A stretch of DNA of 64,000 nt from Colwellia sp. PAMC 20917 (GTDB lineage Bacteria > Pseudomonadota > Gammaproteobacteria > Enterobacterales > Alteromonadaceae). Positions within the stretch are counted from its first letter, which is position 1, and every line of letters begins with the position of its first letter. Below are positions 1-11,833 of this stretch, piece after piece. Under the pieces are notes generated by a model, which was given only the letters and a program-made list of their open reading frames with translations, did not search any database and was not told the DNA's origin. The stretch covers positions 2,604,001 to 2,668,000 of the forward strand of contig NZ_CP014944.1 in NCBI RefSeq assembly GCF_001767295.1. Direction: 5' to 3'. The translations under genes and the position numbers were made by a program.

Positions 1-1518
1 CATAATATGCTGGAATTGTTTAACTGCGATTTCAGCATTTTCACTTTCAGTGATCGCAGTAACAACCGCTATGCTGTCAACACCTGTCTGCCAAACACGC
101 TCTGCTCGTTGAAGATTAATGCCGCCAATGGCTACAACTGGAATATTGCTGGCTAATTTCAATAGCTGTTGTAAGTTTTCTACCCCTTGAATTTGTCCGC
201 TCATATTTTTAGTTTTAGTTGGAAATATAGCGCCAATCGCTAAATAAGAGGGTTGTAATTGTTGTGCTAATAAAAATTCATAACAACCATGAGTACTAAT
301 ACCTAAGTGTAAACCTGACTGTTGAATTTTAGTTAAATTAGCGTTTTGTAAATCTTCTTGGCCGATATGCACACCGTAAGCACGATGCTTTATTGCTAAT
401 TGCCAATAATCATTAATAAACAAGCGCGTTTTATATGGCTGACTAATCGCTATGGCTGCAATGATTAGCGCTTCAAGCTCGATGTCAGTCTTATTTTTCA
501 GCCGCAGTTGAATAATGTTTAAGCCTAATGGCAATAAACGTTTTAACCAATAAAGTGAGTCAACCACAGGGTAAAGCCCAAGCTTATTATCCAATAGTGC
601 CAACGATGGAAAAGGTGGTAACGCCTGATATTTCTTGACTAGGTTGGATGATATTCTGGGGAAAAAGTCAGCATTATTAGGCCAATGAGTTTGTTCAAAT
701 GCGCCATAATAATCGGGTTTTTTCATGCTAGCAGTTACCGATTTAGCTAAACCTTGATTAATAAATGCTTTTGTTAAGGTAAAGGCATCACGTAATAAAT
801 AGCCGTGTGCTAAAAAAGCCGTTACTGCGCTAGCGAAGGAGCATCCCCCACCATGACTGTAAGAGGTATTTATTCGCGGTGAAGAGAGTTGATAGCTTAT
901 CGATGATTGTTCAACGTGATGTAAACAATAGTCATCACTGATTTGTAAACCAGCATTGTCTAACACCGCACTGTGCCCACCTTTTACGATGACGCTGGCG
1001 ACGCCTAATTCGGCAACTTTTATTGCCAGCTCAACGGGGTCAAGTGTCAATAAGTTTGATAATTGTTGCGCTTCCAACAAGTTGGGAGTAATAACATCAA
1101 CATAGTGGAACAATAGGGTTAAATCTTCACGCTCTAGTGTCGAAAAACTACCACCGACGCTCGCTTGGCCAACGGGGTCAAAAACGACTATTATTTGGGG
1201 GTAGTTAGCTTTAAAATCCGCTAATAATTCGGTTAACCATGTGACTTGTTCAAGATTGGCTATTAAGCCAATCTTAATGACACTGGGTGGTTTATCATCA
1301 ATTAATACCTTGGCTTGTTGTTGTAATGTCTCGCTAGCGACCGGATTTATCGAGACAAGGCGGTTAGCGTTTTGTACGGTATTCGCGGTGATCAAATGAC
1401 AAACTTCAACACCCAAGGCATGACCTGTTTTTATATCGGCGGCAATGCCCGCACCACCAGAGCAATCGCTGCCAGAAATCGTCCATACAATTGGTTTTTC
1501 TTTAACACTTTCTGTCAT
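1..1518 (-). CDS. thiDE: Bifunctional HMP-P kinase / thiamine-phosphate synthase (ThiD-ThiE fusion), 3' end beyond window
   Basis: Translated by hand from the ATG at 1518; it stays open to base 1, giving 506 codons without a stop, so the C-terminus lies outside the window. The N-terminal half is ThiD (HMP kinase and HMP-P kinase): a GSDCSGGAGIAAD phosphate-binding motif lies at residues 16-28. From about residue 300 the protein becomes ThiE, which joins HMP-PP to thiazole phosphate to make thiamine phosphate, with AIGAIFPTKTKN and VVAIGGI segments near the end. ThiDE fusions are known in bacteria. An AAGGAT ribosome site precedes the ATG. It is the last gene seen of the thiC-thiO-thiS-thiG-thiDE operon and should fall under the upstream TPP riboswitch. 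The fusion order is seen directly; activity is inferred from family. Confidence 0.93.
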   Translation of the reverse strand, partial: MTESVKEKPIVWTISGSDCSGGAGIAADIKTGHALGVEVCHLITANTVQNANRLVSINPVASETLQQQAKVLIDDKPPSVIKIGLIANLEQVTWLTELLADFKANYPQIIVVFDPVGQASVGGSFSTLEREDLTLLFHYVDVITPNLLEAQQLSNLLTLDPVELAIKVAELGVASVIVKGGHSAVLDNAGLQISDDYCLHHVEQSSISYQLSSPRINTSYSHGGGCSFASAVTAFLAHGYLLRDAFTLTKAFINQGLAKSVTASMKKPDYYGAFEQTHWPNNADFFPRISSNLVKKYQALPPFPSLALLDNKLGLYPVVDSLYWLKRLLPLGLNIIQLRLKNKTDIELEALIIAAIAISQPYKTRLFINDYWQLAIKHRAYGVHIGQEDLQNANLTKIQQSGLHLGISTHGCYEFLLAQQLQPSYLAIGAIFPTKTKNMSGQIQGVENLQQLLKLASNIPVVAIGGINLQRAERVWQTGVDSIAVVTAITESENAEIAVKQFQHIM

Positions 1519-1689
1519 AGCTTTATCCTTGTTGCCTTATTGATGCCAAAAAGGTGTATCTAAGGTTGGCGTTGATCGTCCAGATAGTCGGTTTTTGTTT
1601 AACACTTTCTGTCATAGCTTTATCCTTATTGGCTTATTGGCTTATTGGCTTATTGATGCCAAAAAGGTGTATCTAGGGTTGGCGTTGAT
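1478..1689. repeat. Tandem duplication of the thiG-thiD junction
   Basis: Bases 1478-1576 and 1575-1689 are two abutting copies of the same segment: first thiD codons, ribosome site, spacer and last thiG codons. The offset is 97 bases on the left and 113 on the right. The 16-base difference is two extra units of the 8-mer GGCTTATT, present three times in a row at 1631-1654. The left copy supplies the working thiD start and the right copy the working thiG end. The middle holds dead versions of both. Confidence 0.9.
1523..1615 (-). pseudogene. Duplicated thiD start, 30-codon remnant
   Basis: Within the junction duplication a second ATG at 1615 repeats the first 14 codons of thiD with four changes (MTESVKQKPTIWTI against MTESVKEKPIVWTI). 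It then runs into duplicated thiG 3' sequence read out of frame and stops at 1523, five bases before the real thiD start. It has its own copy of the AAGGAT ribosome site, so it may still be translated as a short leader into thiDE. Function is unlikely; coupling of translation is possible but unproven. Confidence 0.75.
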
Positions 1690-2456
1690 GGGTGAGCGGT
1701 TTGTCGTTGCTGCATTACACCCGCCATGTATCCTTGCTCGCCAGCGACAATGGCTTGTGCGAAGGCTTTTGCCATTAGCACCGGACTATCTGCCAAGGCA
1801 ATTGCTGAATTTAATAATACGGCGTCGTAACCCATTTCCATGGCTAGACAAGCATCTGAGGGTTTGCCAATACCCGCATCTAAAATGAGAGTTGCATCTG
1901 GAAGCCGCGAACGAATTGTTGCTAAATTATAAGGGTTCATTAGACCCTTACCTGTGCCTATTGGCGATGCCCAAGGCATGATCACCTGACAACCTAAGTC
2001 ATATAAACGCTGACACACCACTAGATCGTCGGTGCAATAAGGTAGCACTTTAAAACCCTCATTTAACAACTGTTCACTGGCCTTTAATAGCTCGATAGGG
2101 TCTGGTTGTAAATTATAGTCATCACCGATAACTTCTAATTTTATCCAATCCGTTTGAAAAATTTCACGGCTCATTTTTGCCAGGGTTACCGCTTCTTTAG
2201 CTGTTTTACAGCCCGCTGTATTGGGTAATAAAAAACCCTGAGTCTCTTTAACAACCTCTTGAATATATTGCCAAATTTTTGTACCTGACTGTTGCGCAGG
2301 GTTCTGGCGTTTTAACGACAAGGTGACAATTTTTGAGCCACTGGCTAATATCGCTTGTTTCATGATCTGTGGCGAAGGATAAAGTGCGCTACCAATTAAT
2401 AAACGACTATTAACCGCTTGTCCGTATATCATTAGCTCGGTTGAAAAGGCCATCAT
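1650..2456 (-). CDS. thiG: Thiazole synthase ThiG
   Basis: 268 residues, close to the usual ThiG length. ThiG forms the thiazole phosphate ring from deoxyxylulose 5-phosphate, dehydroglycine and ThiS-thiocarboxylate in the cytoplasm. The TIM-barrel motif WIKLEVIGD carries the expected Schiff-base lysine at residue 106. Further on come the phosphate-binding stretches [12 protein letters not shown] and [11 protein letters not shown]. The start ATG shares its A with the thiS stop codon, so the two are translationally coupled, as expected for partners in one complex. ThiO upstream supplies the glycine imine. Its last codons are repeated downstream in the junction duplication. Confidence 0.97.
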   Translation of the reverse strand: MMAFSTELMIYGQAVNSRLLIGSALYPSPQIMKQAILASGSKIVTLSLKRQNPAQQSGTKIWQYIQEVVKETQGFLLPNTAGCKTAKEAVTLAKMSREIFQTDWIKLEVIGDDYNLQPDPIELLKASEQLLNEGFKVLPYCTDDLVVCQRLYDLGCQVIMPWASPIGTGKGLMNPYNLATIRSRLPDATLILDAGIGKPSDACLAMEMGYDAVLLNSAIALADSPVLMAKAFAQAIVAGEQGYMAGVMQQRQTAHPSTPTLDTPFWHQ

Positions 2457-2689
2457 TAACCACCCTGAATAGGAAACAGTATATCGATACTATCCCCTTG
2501 ATTAATTATGGTTTTTTGATAATCAGCTTTACCAACAAAGTCACCATTAAGAGCCACAGCAAAACTTTGTTTTTGTTGCTCTGGCGTTAAATAATGCAGT
2601 AATGCTATTGATATATTGGGGGTTAGACTGACAATGGTGATTGCTTGTCCATTGATAAAATAGGTTGTTATAGCTGCTTTAGTATTCAT
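2456..2689 (-). CDS. thiS: Sulfur carrier protein ThiS
   Basis: 77 residues, ending in the diagnostic Gly-Gly (IQGG) that is adenylated and thiocarboxylated before sulfur is handed to ThiG. The body has the ubiquitin-like pattern (INGQ near the start, [21 protein letters not shown]). It is about 10 residues longer than a typical ThiS; the extra length is N-terminal, and a later start cannot be excluded because no strong ribosome site is visible. The start overlaps the end of thiO by 11 bases and the stop overlaps the thiG start by one. ThiF and ThiI, which load the sulfur, are not in this window. Confidence 0.95.
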   Translation of the reverse strand: MNTKAAITTYFINGQAITIVSLTPNISIALLHYLTPEQQKQSFAVALNGDFVGKADYQKTIINQGDSIDILFPIQGG

Positions 2690-3890
2690 TGATGGCTAAC
2701 CACTTATGATAAGGAGATTCTGTTAATGAGCGACGCTCGAAAAAATGCGCAACGGTAAACTCTAACTGCTTTAACACAACCGGCGCAATAAGGTAGCCGT
2801 GGCGAAACAATCCATTGACCTGGATAAGCCGATTTTGCAGTGAGATTTTAGCTTGGTTATCACTAAAAGCTGGTCTTAACTGGCTAATATGTTGACGAAT
2901 ATTGGCTTCAGCAAATCCAGCATGGACACTATAAGCCGCGCTGAGTAATTCCATTGAAGAACGTACCGTCATTGGCGCGCAGTCTTCACTTTCGATTTCA
3001 GTTGCTCCCACGACATAAAAGCCGTTAGTTTTAGGGGCAATATATAATTGATAGCGAGGGTGCATTAAACGAATAGGCCGGGTAATATTGACTTCAGGGG
3101 CAAATAATTGAAATATCTCACCTCGTACTCCTCGTAAATCTTTTAAGGGGGCTGCGGTGTTTTCGCCTGCACTGTTGCGTGCGCCTGCACCACGACAGTC
3201 AATTGCTAAATCAGCAGCAATAATATGCTTTGACGTGTTAGTTTGCTTATTGCCTTTGTCGCCTAGTGGGCTATCCTCATGGTATGTTACTAAACAGCTC
3301 GATTTTTGCTGTTCAATGTTAACGACAGGTGCACTTTCTAACCAAGTAACGTTACTTTTTTCTAGCTGCTTTTGCAGGGCTTTTAGTAATTTACGATTAC
3401 CTATTTGCCCTTCTTCAGGTAAAAACAACCCGTGATTAAAGCGATGAGCTAATTCGGGCTCAAGGGCAAGTATTTGTTGGCGATTCAGTTGCTGTAGCTG
3501 ATGTTGCGGATAATGATTTTTGATATAAGCCATGAAACGCTGATAATCGCCTTGGTCTTGCTCATGGCTAACCATTAAGGTGCCTGCTTGTTGAAAATAA
3601 GTGTAACTGTCTAATTTAGCGAGAATATCAGGCCAAAGCGCTAATGACTCAAAGCCCATTTCAACAATATTACGATCGCTATGCATAGCTTCACCTAGCG
3701 GCGTTAATAAACCGGCAGCAGCATAAGCGGCACTTTGGTGGCCTTGTTTATTATCTTTATCAATCAAGGTCACTTGATGACCTTGATTAACCAAAGACAA
3801 TGCCATTAAACGACCCACTAACCCTGCGCCAATAACAACGATATTGGCACAGATTTGAGTAGGTTTAGGGAACTGTTGAGAAATAGTCAT
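2679..3890 (-). CDS. thiO: Glycine oxidase ThiO, FAD-dependent
   Basis: 403 residues. It oxidises glycine to iminoacetate (dehydroglycine) for thiazole synthesis, the oxygen-dependent alternative to ThiH. The N-terminus has the Rossmann FAD motif VVIGAGLVGRLMAL (about residues 18-31) followed by an acidic strand end VTLIDKD. A second dinucleotide-contact segment, IAADLAIDCRGAGARNS, lies mid-protein, as in DAO-family oxidoreductases. It is about 35-50 residues longer than many ThiO proteins, partly through a polar insert around GDKGNKQTNTSKH. It sits 7 bases after thiC and overlaps thiS. Having ThiO and not ThiH fits an aerobic lifestyle. Confidence 0.93.
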   Translation of the reverse strand: MTISQQFPKPTQICANIVVIGAGLVGRLMALSLVNQGHQVTLIDKDNKQGHQSAAYAAAGLLTPLGEAMHSDRNIVEMGFESLALWPDILAKLDSYTYFQQAGTLMVSHEQDQGDYQRFMAYIKNHYPQHQLQQLNRQQILALEPELAHRFNHGLFLPEEGQIGNRKLLKALQKQLEKSNVTWLESAPVVNIEQQKSSCLVTYHEDSPLGDKGNKQTNTSKHIIAADLAIDCRGAGARNSAGENTAAPLKDLRGVRGEIFQLFAPEVNITRPIRLMHPRYQLYIAPKTNGFYVVGATEIESEDCAPMTVRSSMELLSAAYSVHAGFAEANIRQHISQLRPAFSDNQAKISLQNRLIQVNGLFRHGYLIAPVVLKQLEFTVAHFFERRSLTESPYHKWLAINEY

Positions 3891-3897
3891 CGGCTGA

Positions 3898-5968
<2,071 letters not shown>

Positions 5969-5976
5969 TATTTTAC

Positions 5977-6082
5977 CTTGTTCCCTTACGCAGATATTAA
6001 TCTGATCAGGTTCTACGGATCCCGCTTTCGCGATCTCAGCTTTGAATATTTCTTTAGAAATAATCTCAGCACTCCGACAAGT
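5977..6082 (-). promoter_or_regulatory. TPP (THI-box) riboswitch upstream of thiC
   Basis: The minus strand shows the THI-element core in order: CGGAGTGC, two CTGAGAT blocks (the second is the core one), GAACCTGATC, then TAATATCTGCGTAAGGGAA. The ends pair as P1 (CTTGT at 6081-6077 with ACAAG at 5982-5978). When thiamine pyrophosphate binds, expression of the thiC operon is expected to fall. The P3 arm is somewhat extended (ATTATTTCTAAAGAAAT region), a common variation. Confidence 0.95.
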
Positions 6083-6092
6083 AATTATGGTG

Positions 6093-6122
6093 ATTCTATC
6101 GTATTAGTTTCAAAATACGCAA
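6093..6122 (-). promoter_or_regulatory. Likely thiC operon promoter
   Basis: On the minus strand TTGCGT and TAGAAT are separated by 18 bases. Transcription would begin about 6 bases later, at roughly 6086, immediately before the riboswitch aptamer. The -10 is good and the -35 is weak. The position relative to the aptamer is the main support. Confidence 0.5.
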
Positions 6123-6261
6123 TCATAATGTTGTATTTGGTTATAATTAATTTTTTAGATAACAATGTGAGTCGTTGATAGACCTTACCCTTTTTAGGGT
6201 TCACAATTTATATTACACAATGCTAGTATATTGTATACGAGAGAGTGTTAGGACAATAACA

Positions 6262-7938
6262 ATGATAAAAAAACGGATAACGACTTCACTTGCTGGCTTA
6301 GTTTGCGCTATGGTTTTTGCTGGGCATGTTAGCGCGAGTAATTGGCAACAAGAAAGTGGCAAAATAACGCATCAAGAACAATTACGTGGCTCAATAACAC
6401 CAGAAAGAATGTGGTGGGATCTAATTCATTATCATCTTAATGTAAAAGTTGACCCTGAAACTAAGCTATTTTCAGGTAAAAACATCATGACTTATAAGGT
6501 GCTAGCTAAAGGTGAACGTTTACAAATAGAGCTACAAGCGCCAATGAAGCTTGAGAAAGTGCACCAAAATGGTAAAGCGCTTGAAGTAGAGCAAGATGGC
6601 TATTCTTATTTTATCACCCCAGCCAGTAAGCAAGAAATAGGCTCAGAGCAGAAGATAACTATGTACTTCTCTGGACAGCCCGTTACCGCAAAAAACGCCC
6701 CATGGGATGGCGGTATTACTTGGAAGAAAGACAGTAATGGTCTCGACTTTATTGCCACTTCAAATCAAGGCATTGGCTCTAGTATTTGGTGGCCAAATAA
6801 AGATCATCCTGCCGACGAGCCCAACAACGGCGTGTTAATCAGTGTTGAGGTGCCAGAACATTTAATGGATGTGTCTAATGGCCGATTAATTAAAGTTGAA
6901 GACAATAAAATTGATAAAACAAAAATTTATCATTGGCAAGTTGTCAATCCTATCAATAATTATGGGGTCAATATTAACATTGGTGACTATGTTCATTTTG
7001 GTGAAAAGTATCAAGGTGAAAAAGGTCAGCTTGATATGGACTACTATGTTTTACGAGAAAACTTAGCGAAAGCAAGAAAACAGTTTAAAGAAGCAAAACG
7101 AACCATTGAAGCGTTCGAGCATTGGTTTGGTCCTTATCCGTTTTATGAAGACAGTTATAAACTGGTGGAGGCACCATATTTGGGGATGGAACATCAAAGT
7201 TCGGTAACTTATGGTAATGGTTATCAAAATGGTTATTTAGGACGTGATAGAAGTAGTACTGGCCCAGGATTATTATTTGATTTTATTATTGTCCATGAAT
7301 CAGGCCATGAGTGGTTTGCCAATAACATCACCAATAAAGATGTTGCCGATATGTGGATCCATGAGAGCTTTACCAACTATTCAGAAAGTCTATTTTTAGA
7401 GTATCATTTTACCAAAGAGCAAGCCTTTGAATACGTTCGTGGTCAACGGATGAATATTGGTAATCAATCCCCTATTATTGGCGAATATAATGCTAATCGC
7501 GGTGGTTCTGGTGATATGTACGATAAGGGTGGCAATTTGTTGCATACCATTCGCCAAGTGATTAATAATGATGAAAAATGGCGAGAAATACTCCGTGGAT
7601 TAGGTAAGGTTTTTTATCATCAAACAGTGACTACCCAAGATATTGAAAACTACATTAGCACACAATCAGGTATCGACTTAAGTAAGGTCTTTGATCAATA
7701 TTTACGTGATATACGTATTCCCACTTTCGAATATTTTATCAAAGATAAAGTGATGAAAATTCGTTGGGGTAACGTGGTTAAGGGGTTTGATATGCCGTTA
7801 CGCGTCACTATTGCCGGTAAAACACAGTGGCTAGCACCAACAGCAACTTGGACTACTGTTGAACTTGAGCAGGAAAACCCAAATATAGCCGTTGATGCTA
7901 ACTTTTATATTTCGACGCTTAGTGTTTTAGGTCATTAG
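6262..7938 (+). CDS. Secreted M1-family zinc aminopeptidase
   Basis: 558 residues from the ATG at 6262. The longer in-frame start at 6175 would put 29 non-signal residues in front of a clean signal peptide (KKRITTSLAGLVCAMVFAGHVSA), and AGGA precedes 6262. The gluzincin motif is H345-E346-x2-H349 with E368 as third zinc ligand. The substrate-binding GxMEN-type loop reads GMEHQS, as in the shorter M1 subfamily. The protein is exported, probably periplasmic, and releases N-terminal residues from peptides. It is shorter than PepN (about 870) because the C-terminal helical domain is absent. No operon partner; the gene beyond is convergent. Confidence 0.9.
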   Translation: MIKKRITTSLAGLVCAMVFAGHVSASNWQQESGKITHQEQLRGSITPERMWWDLIHYHLNVKVDPETKLFSGKNIMTYKVLAKGERLQIELQAPMKLEKVHQNGKALEVEQDGYSYFITPASKQEIGSEQKITMYFSGQPVTAKNAPWDGGITWKKDSNGLDFIATSNQGIGSSIWWPNKDHPADEPNNGVLISVEVPEHLMDVSNGRLIKVEDNKIDKTKIYHWQVVNPINNYGVNINIGDYVHFGEKYQGEKGQLDMDYYVLRENLAKARKQFKEAKRTIEAFEHWFGPYPFYEDSYKLVEAPYLGMEHQSSVTYGNGYQNGYLGRDRSSTGPGLLFDFIIVHESGHEWFANNITNKDVADMWIHESFTNYSESLFLEYHFTKEQAFEYVRGQRMNIGNQSPIIGEYNANRGGSGDMYDKGGNLLHTIRQVINNDEKWREILRGLGKVFYHQTVTTQDIENYISTQSGIDLSKVFDQYLRDIRIPTFEYFIKDKVMKIRWGNVVKGFDMPLRVTIAGKTQWLAPTATWTTVELEQENPNIAVDANFYISTLSVLGH

Positions 7939-7960
7939 TTTTAAAAATTAACGATATAAA

Positions 7961-7990
7961 ATTAAAAAGGAGAGCTTATTGCTCTCCTTA
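7961..7990 (-). terminator. Terminator for the outer-membrane barrel gene
   Basis: AAGGAGAGC (7967-7975) pairs perfectly with GCTCTCCTT (7981-7989) around a 5-base loop. On the minus strand it is followed by TTTTTAATTTTA. It also lies after the M1 gene but lacks a T tract on the plus strand. Confidence 0.8.
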
Positions 7991-8018
7991 CACGTCAACG
8001 GTCAGTTAAATATTGCGC

Positions 8019-8528
8019 TTAAAAAGCGTATTTAAAACCAACAGAAAGTAATTTAGTACCGTCATACGTTTCATAAGAGGCTTCAACGCTCACTTTTTTA
8101 TTGAGGCTATAACCAACACCAGCACCGATGCCAAATTCCCATGAATCATCAGACGCTGATTCGCCACGATAGCTTGCTTTGAGGTCTAAGTTTGCATAAG
8201 ACGGCATTACATAAACATATGCGCGATTGTTGAAGTCATATTGACCACGCAAAGATAAAGCGAGTAAGCTTTCTACTTCAATTTTAGCACCGTAAAGCGA
8301 GTCGTCACCAACACCAGTACCGAGACGAAGTTCAGGCATCAAGTAAAAATTTTTCGCTGAATTTTCAATTTTATATGCCACTGAGCCATAGATAAAGTTC
8401 AAAGAGATATCGTCGCCATCAGAGCTATCAGATAACTGACCGAATCCACCGCCCACTTGCCAATCAGCTGCTACGGCTGTTAGAGATAGACTGAAAAGAG
8501 TGAGTGCGATAGCGGTTTTCTTAAACAT
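8019..8528 (-). CDS. Small outer-membrane beta-barrel protein
   Basis: 169 residues with a signal peptide (MFKKTAIALTLFSLSLTAVAA) and alternating polar/hydrophobic strands rich in Gly and Tyr (IYGSVAYKI, LSLRGQYDF, YVYVMPSYANLDL, FGIGAGVGYSL). It ends in SVGFKYAF with the C-terminal aromatic typical of Bam-inserted porin-like barrels. Length suggests an 8-strand barrel of the OmpA-transmembrane / OMP_b-brl type. The ligand is unknown. Monocistronic, with its own terminator. Confidence 0.8.
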   Translation of the reverse strand: MFKKTAIALTLFSLSLTAVAADWQVGGGFGQLSDSSDGDDISLNFIYGSVAYKIENSAKNFYLMPELRLGTGVGDDSLYGAKIEVESLLALSLRGQYDFNNRAYVYVMPSYANLDLKASYRGESASDDSWEFGIGAGVGYSLNKKVSVEASYETYDGTKLLSVGFKYAF

Positions 8529-8683
8529 AATAAATCCTTTATTTTATTTGGGTTAACTTTAGGTTAAATTAAGGTGAAAATTTCGCGGCAGAGCTTAACA
8601 CCAAGATATTTTTTGTTCAATAATCTTTAATCAATTATGGTCTGGTACTTGGCAACTAATAAAATCAGTGGCAATATTTAACG

Positions 8684-9625
8684 ATGAATAAACATTTTTT
8701 TATCTCTTCAAAGCCTTATTCACTTGGACTCACAGCACTATTATTGTGGGTGTTTTGTTTACCGGTTGCAAAAAGTTATGCAATGAAAAGTGAGAGCACA
8801 GCAAAGCTATGTCAGCGCTCGCCATCATCATGCCTAGAAAAAGTTAATATTGAATTAACCCAAGTACAGCCGAAAAGCCGTATTTGGTTTAGCTTAATGC
8901 AATTTAAATTGTCCTCACTATTTATTTTGCAACACAGTGATGAGCTTTACCAAGAAACAAAACGTTGGATAGACGAGGAAGATCTACCGATCCCTTTTCA
9001 AGTCACACTTTACATGTATTATGCTAAATCTCTACTTAGTCATGGCGACTTAGTAGAAGGTAAGCGTTATATTTATAAAGCAAAAGCACAATTAGCAATA
9101 ATGAATGAAGTCTATCCATCTCCAATTAAACTTATTGAAATTGCCAACTTACAAATGTTTATTGGTGAGCTACCTGAAGCCTATGAGTCACTTAATGCTT
9201 TAAAAGAAAAATATAAAAACAGCCGTAATCCGCAGTTTATGATGGAACTTTTCGGTCATTTAGGTCATGTTGCTAGGCAACTTGAATTGCATGATGAAGC
9301 ACTTGCCCACTGGTATGCAACCGTTCCTTGGAGTTATAAATATGGTAATGAACAACAAATAGCGACAGTACATTTTAATTTAGCGCAAGCACAGCAACAC
9401 GCTGAACAATTATCATTAGCTGAAAAAAGTTATTTAGCCGCAATTAAGCATGCTGAAATTGCTTTAGATGTTGTTAAAGTCTCTCATGCAAAATTGTACT
9501 TAGCCGAAATAAAGTTGCAGGGCGGTGATAAAGAACAAGCCGAAGAGTTATTACTGGCCATTAACGAAGAACTCTTAGCACCCAACCTGCTATTAAAGCT
9601 CAATGACCTTAAAGGTGAATTATAA
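8684..9625 (+). CDS. Exported tetratricopeptide-repeat protein of unknown role
   Basis: 313 residues. The N-terminus has a positively charged start then a hydrophobic run and an AKSYA-type cleavage site, so it is probably periplasmic. The rest is helical, with TPR-like pairs clearest at about residues 160-290 (LGHVARQLELHDEALAHWY, NLAQAQQHAEQLSLAEKSY, LYLAEIKLQGGDKEQAEELL). TPR proteins act as docking scaffolds; no partner is indicated. The ribosome site is weak. Divergent from the barrel gene and unlinked to frmA by spacing (about 190 bases with a possible weak hairpin at 9709-9730). Confidence 0.7.
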   Translation: MNKHFFISSKPYSLGLTALLLWVFCLPVAKSYAMKSESTAKLCQRSPSSCLEKVNIELTQVQPKSRIWFSLMQFKLSSLFILQHSDELYQETKRWIDEEDLPIPFQVTLYMYYAKSLLSHGDLVEGKRYIYKAKAQLAIMNEVYPSPIKLIEIANLQMFIGELPEAYESLNALKEKYKNSRNPQFMMELFGHLGHVARQLELHDEALAHWYATVPWSYKYGNEQQIATVHFNLAQAQQHAEQLSLAEKSYLAAIKHAEIALDVVKVSHAKLYLAEIKLQGGDKEQAEELLLAINEELLAPNLLLKLNDLKGEL

Positions 9626-9795
9626 AAACCTTTAAGGGGGAATAGATAAAAAGCACGCTGTAAAAAGGTTTGTAAATCCTTATGGTGAATATCTCGCCTT
9701 CATAGTACAGCCCAATTTATTAATCGGGCTAAAATAATTTTATCCATTTCAATAGGCTGTTATTCCTGATATTTATCCACTATCATTGTCTTTAA

Positions 9796-10956
<1,161 letters not shown>

Positions 10957-10987
10957 ACATCCATAAATATCTAAAAGTTGAACCATA

Positions 10988-11833
10988 ATGTTAGAGAAAA
11001 TTAGCAGTAATAAAATGTTTGGTGGCGTTCAAGAGCATTTTCAACACCATGCTGAAAGTCTAAAATGTCCGATGCGTTTCGCTATTTATTTACCTGAAGG
11101 TGCCAGTAAGCATTCACCAGTGCCGGTTTTATATTGGCTTTCAGGACTGACCTGTACCGATGAAAACTTTGTACACAAATCAGGGGGGCAGCGTATGGCA
11201 TCGGCACTCGGTATAGCCATTGTTTGCCCAGATACCAGCCCGCGTGGAGTCGGTGTTGCCGACGATGAAAACCAGTCTTACGATCTAGGATTAGGTGCGG
11301 GCTTCTATATAAATGCCACCGAGAAACCTTGGTCGACTCATTATAAAATGTATGATTATATTGTTAATGAATTGCCAGCGTTAATTGCAGAAAACTTCCC
11401 TGTATCGAGTAAAAAATCAATCAGTGGTCATTCAATGGGTGGGCATGGCGCGTTAACTATAGCGCTAAAAAATCCTGATAAATATTGTTCGGTATCTGCC
11501 TTTAGCCCCATCGCTAATCCAATTAATAGCCCTTGGGGACAAAAAGCGTTTAGTGCTTATTTAGGGAATGATAAAGCTTTATGGCAGCAACATGATGCAA
11601 GCGTGTTGATGAAAGCAAGTACACAGCATATACCGGCATTGGTTGATCAAGGTTTAGCCGATGACTTTTTGCAAGAGCAACTTCAGCCAGAATCATTGAT
11701 TTCAGCGGCGCTGAGTAATAACTACCCGCTAATACTTAACCAACATCAGGGATATGATCACAGTTACTTTTTTATCGCCAGTTTTATTGAAAGTCACTTA
11801 TGTTTTCATGCGAAACATTTGGGGCAATCTTAA
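10988..11833 (+). CDS. frmB: S-formylglutathione hydrolase
   Basis: 281 residues, standard length. It hydrolyses S-formylglutathione to formate and glutathione. It is an esterase-D family alpha/beta hydrolase with nucleophile Ser149 in GHSMGGHGA. Family blocks YWLSGLTCTDENFVHKSG and DTSPRGVGV are present, with Asp and His late in the chain (HQGYDHSYFFI). Second gene of the frm operon; its stop TAA shares a base with the ATG of the HutD/Ves gene. Confidence 0.97.
   Translation: MLEKISSNKMFGGVQEHFQHHAESLKCPMRFAIYLPEGASKHSPVPVLYWLSGLTCTDENFVHKSGGQRMASALGIAIVCPDTSPRGVGVADDENQSYDLGLGAGFYINATEKPWSTHYKMYDYIVNELPALIAENFPVSSKKSISGHSMGGHGALTIALKNPDKYCSVSAFSPIANPINSPWGQKAFSAYLGNDKALWQQHDASVLMKASTQHIPALVDQGLADDFLQEQLQPESLISAALSNNYPLILNQHQGYDHSYFFIASFIESHLCFHAKHLGQS

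Noticed and set aside
9709-9730. Firm terminator after the TPR gene
   Set aside because: AGCCC/GGGCT stem with mismatches and a broken T tract; mentioned only as weak.
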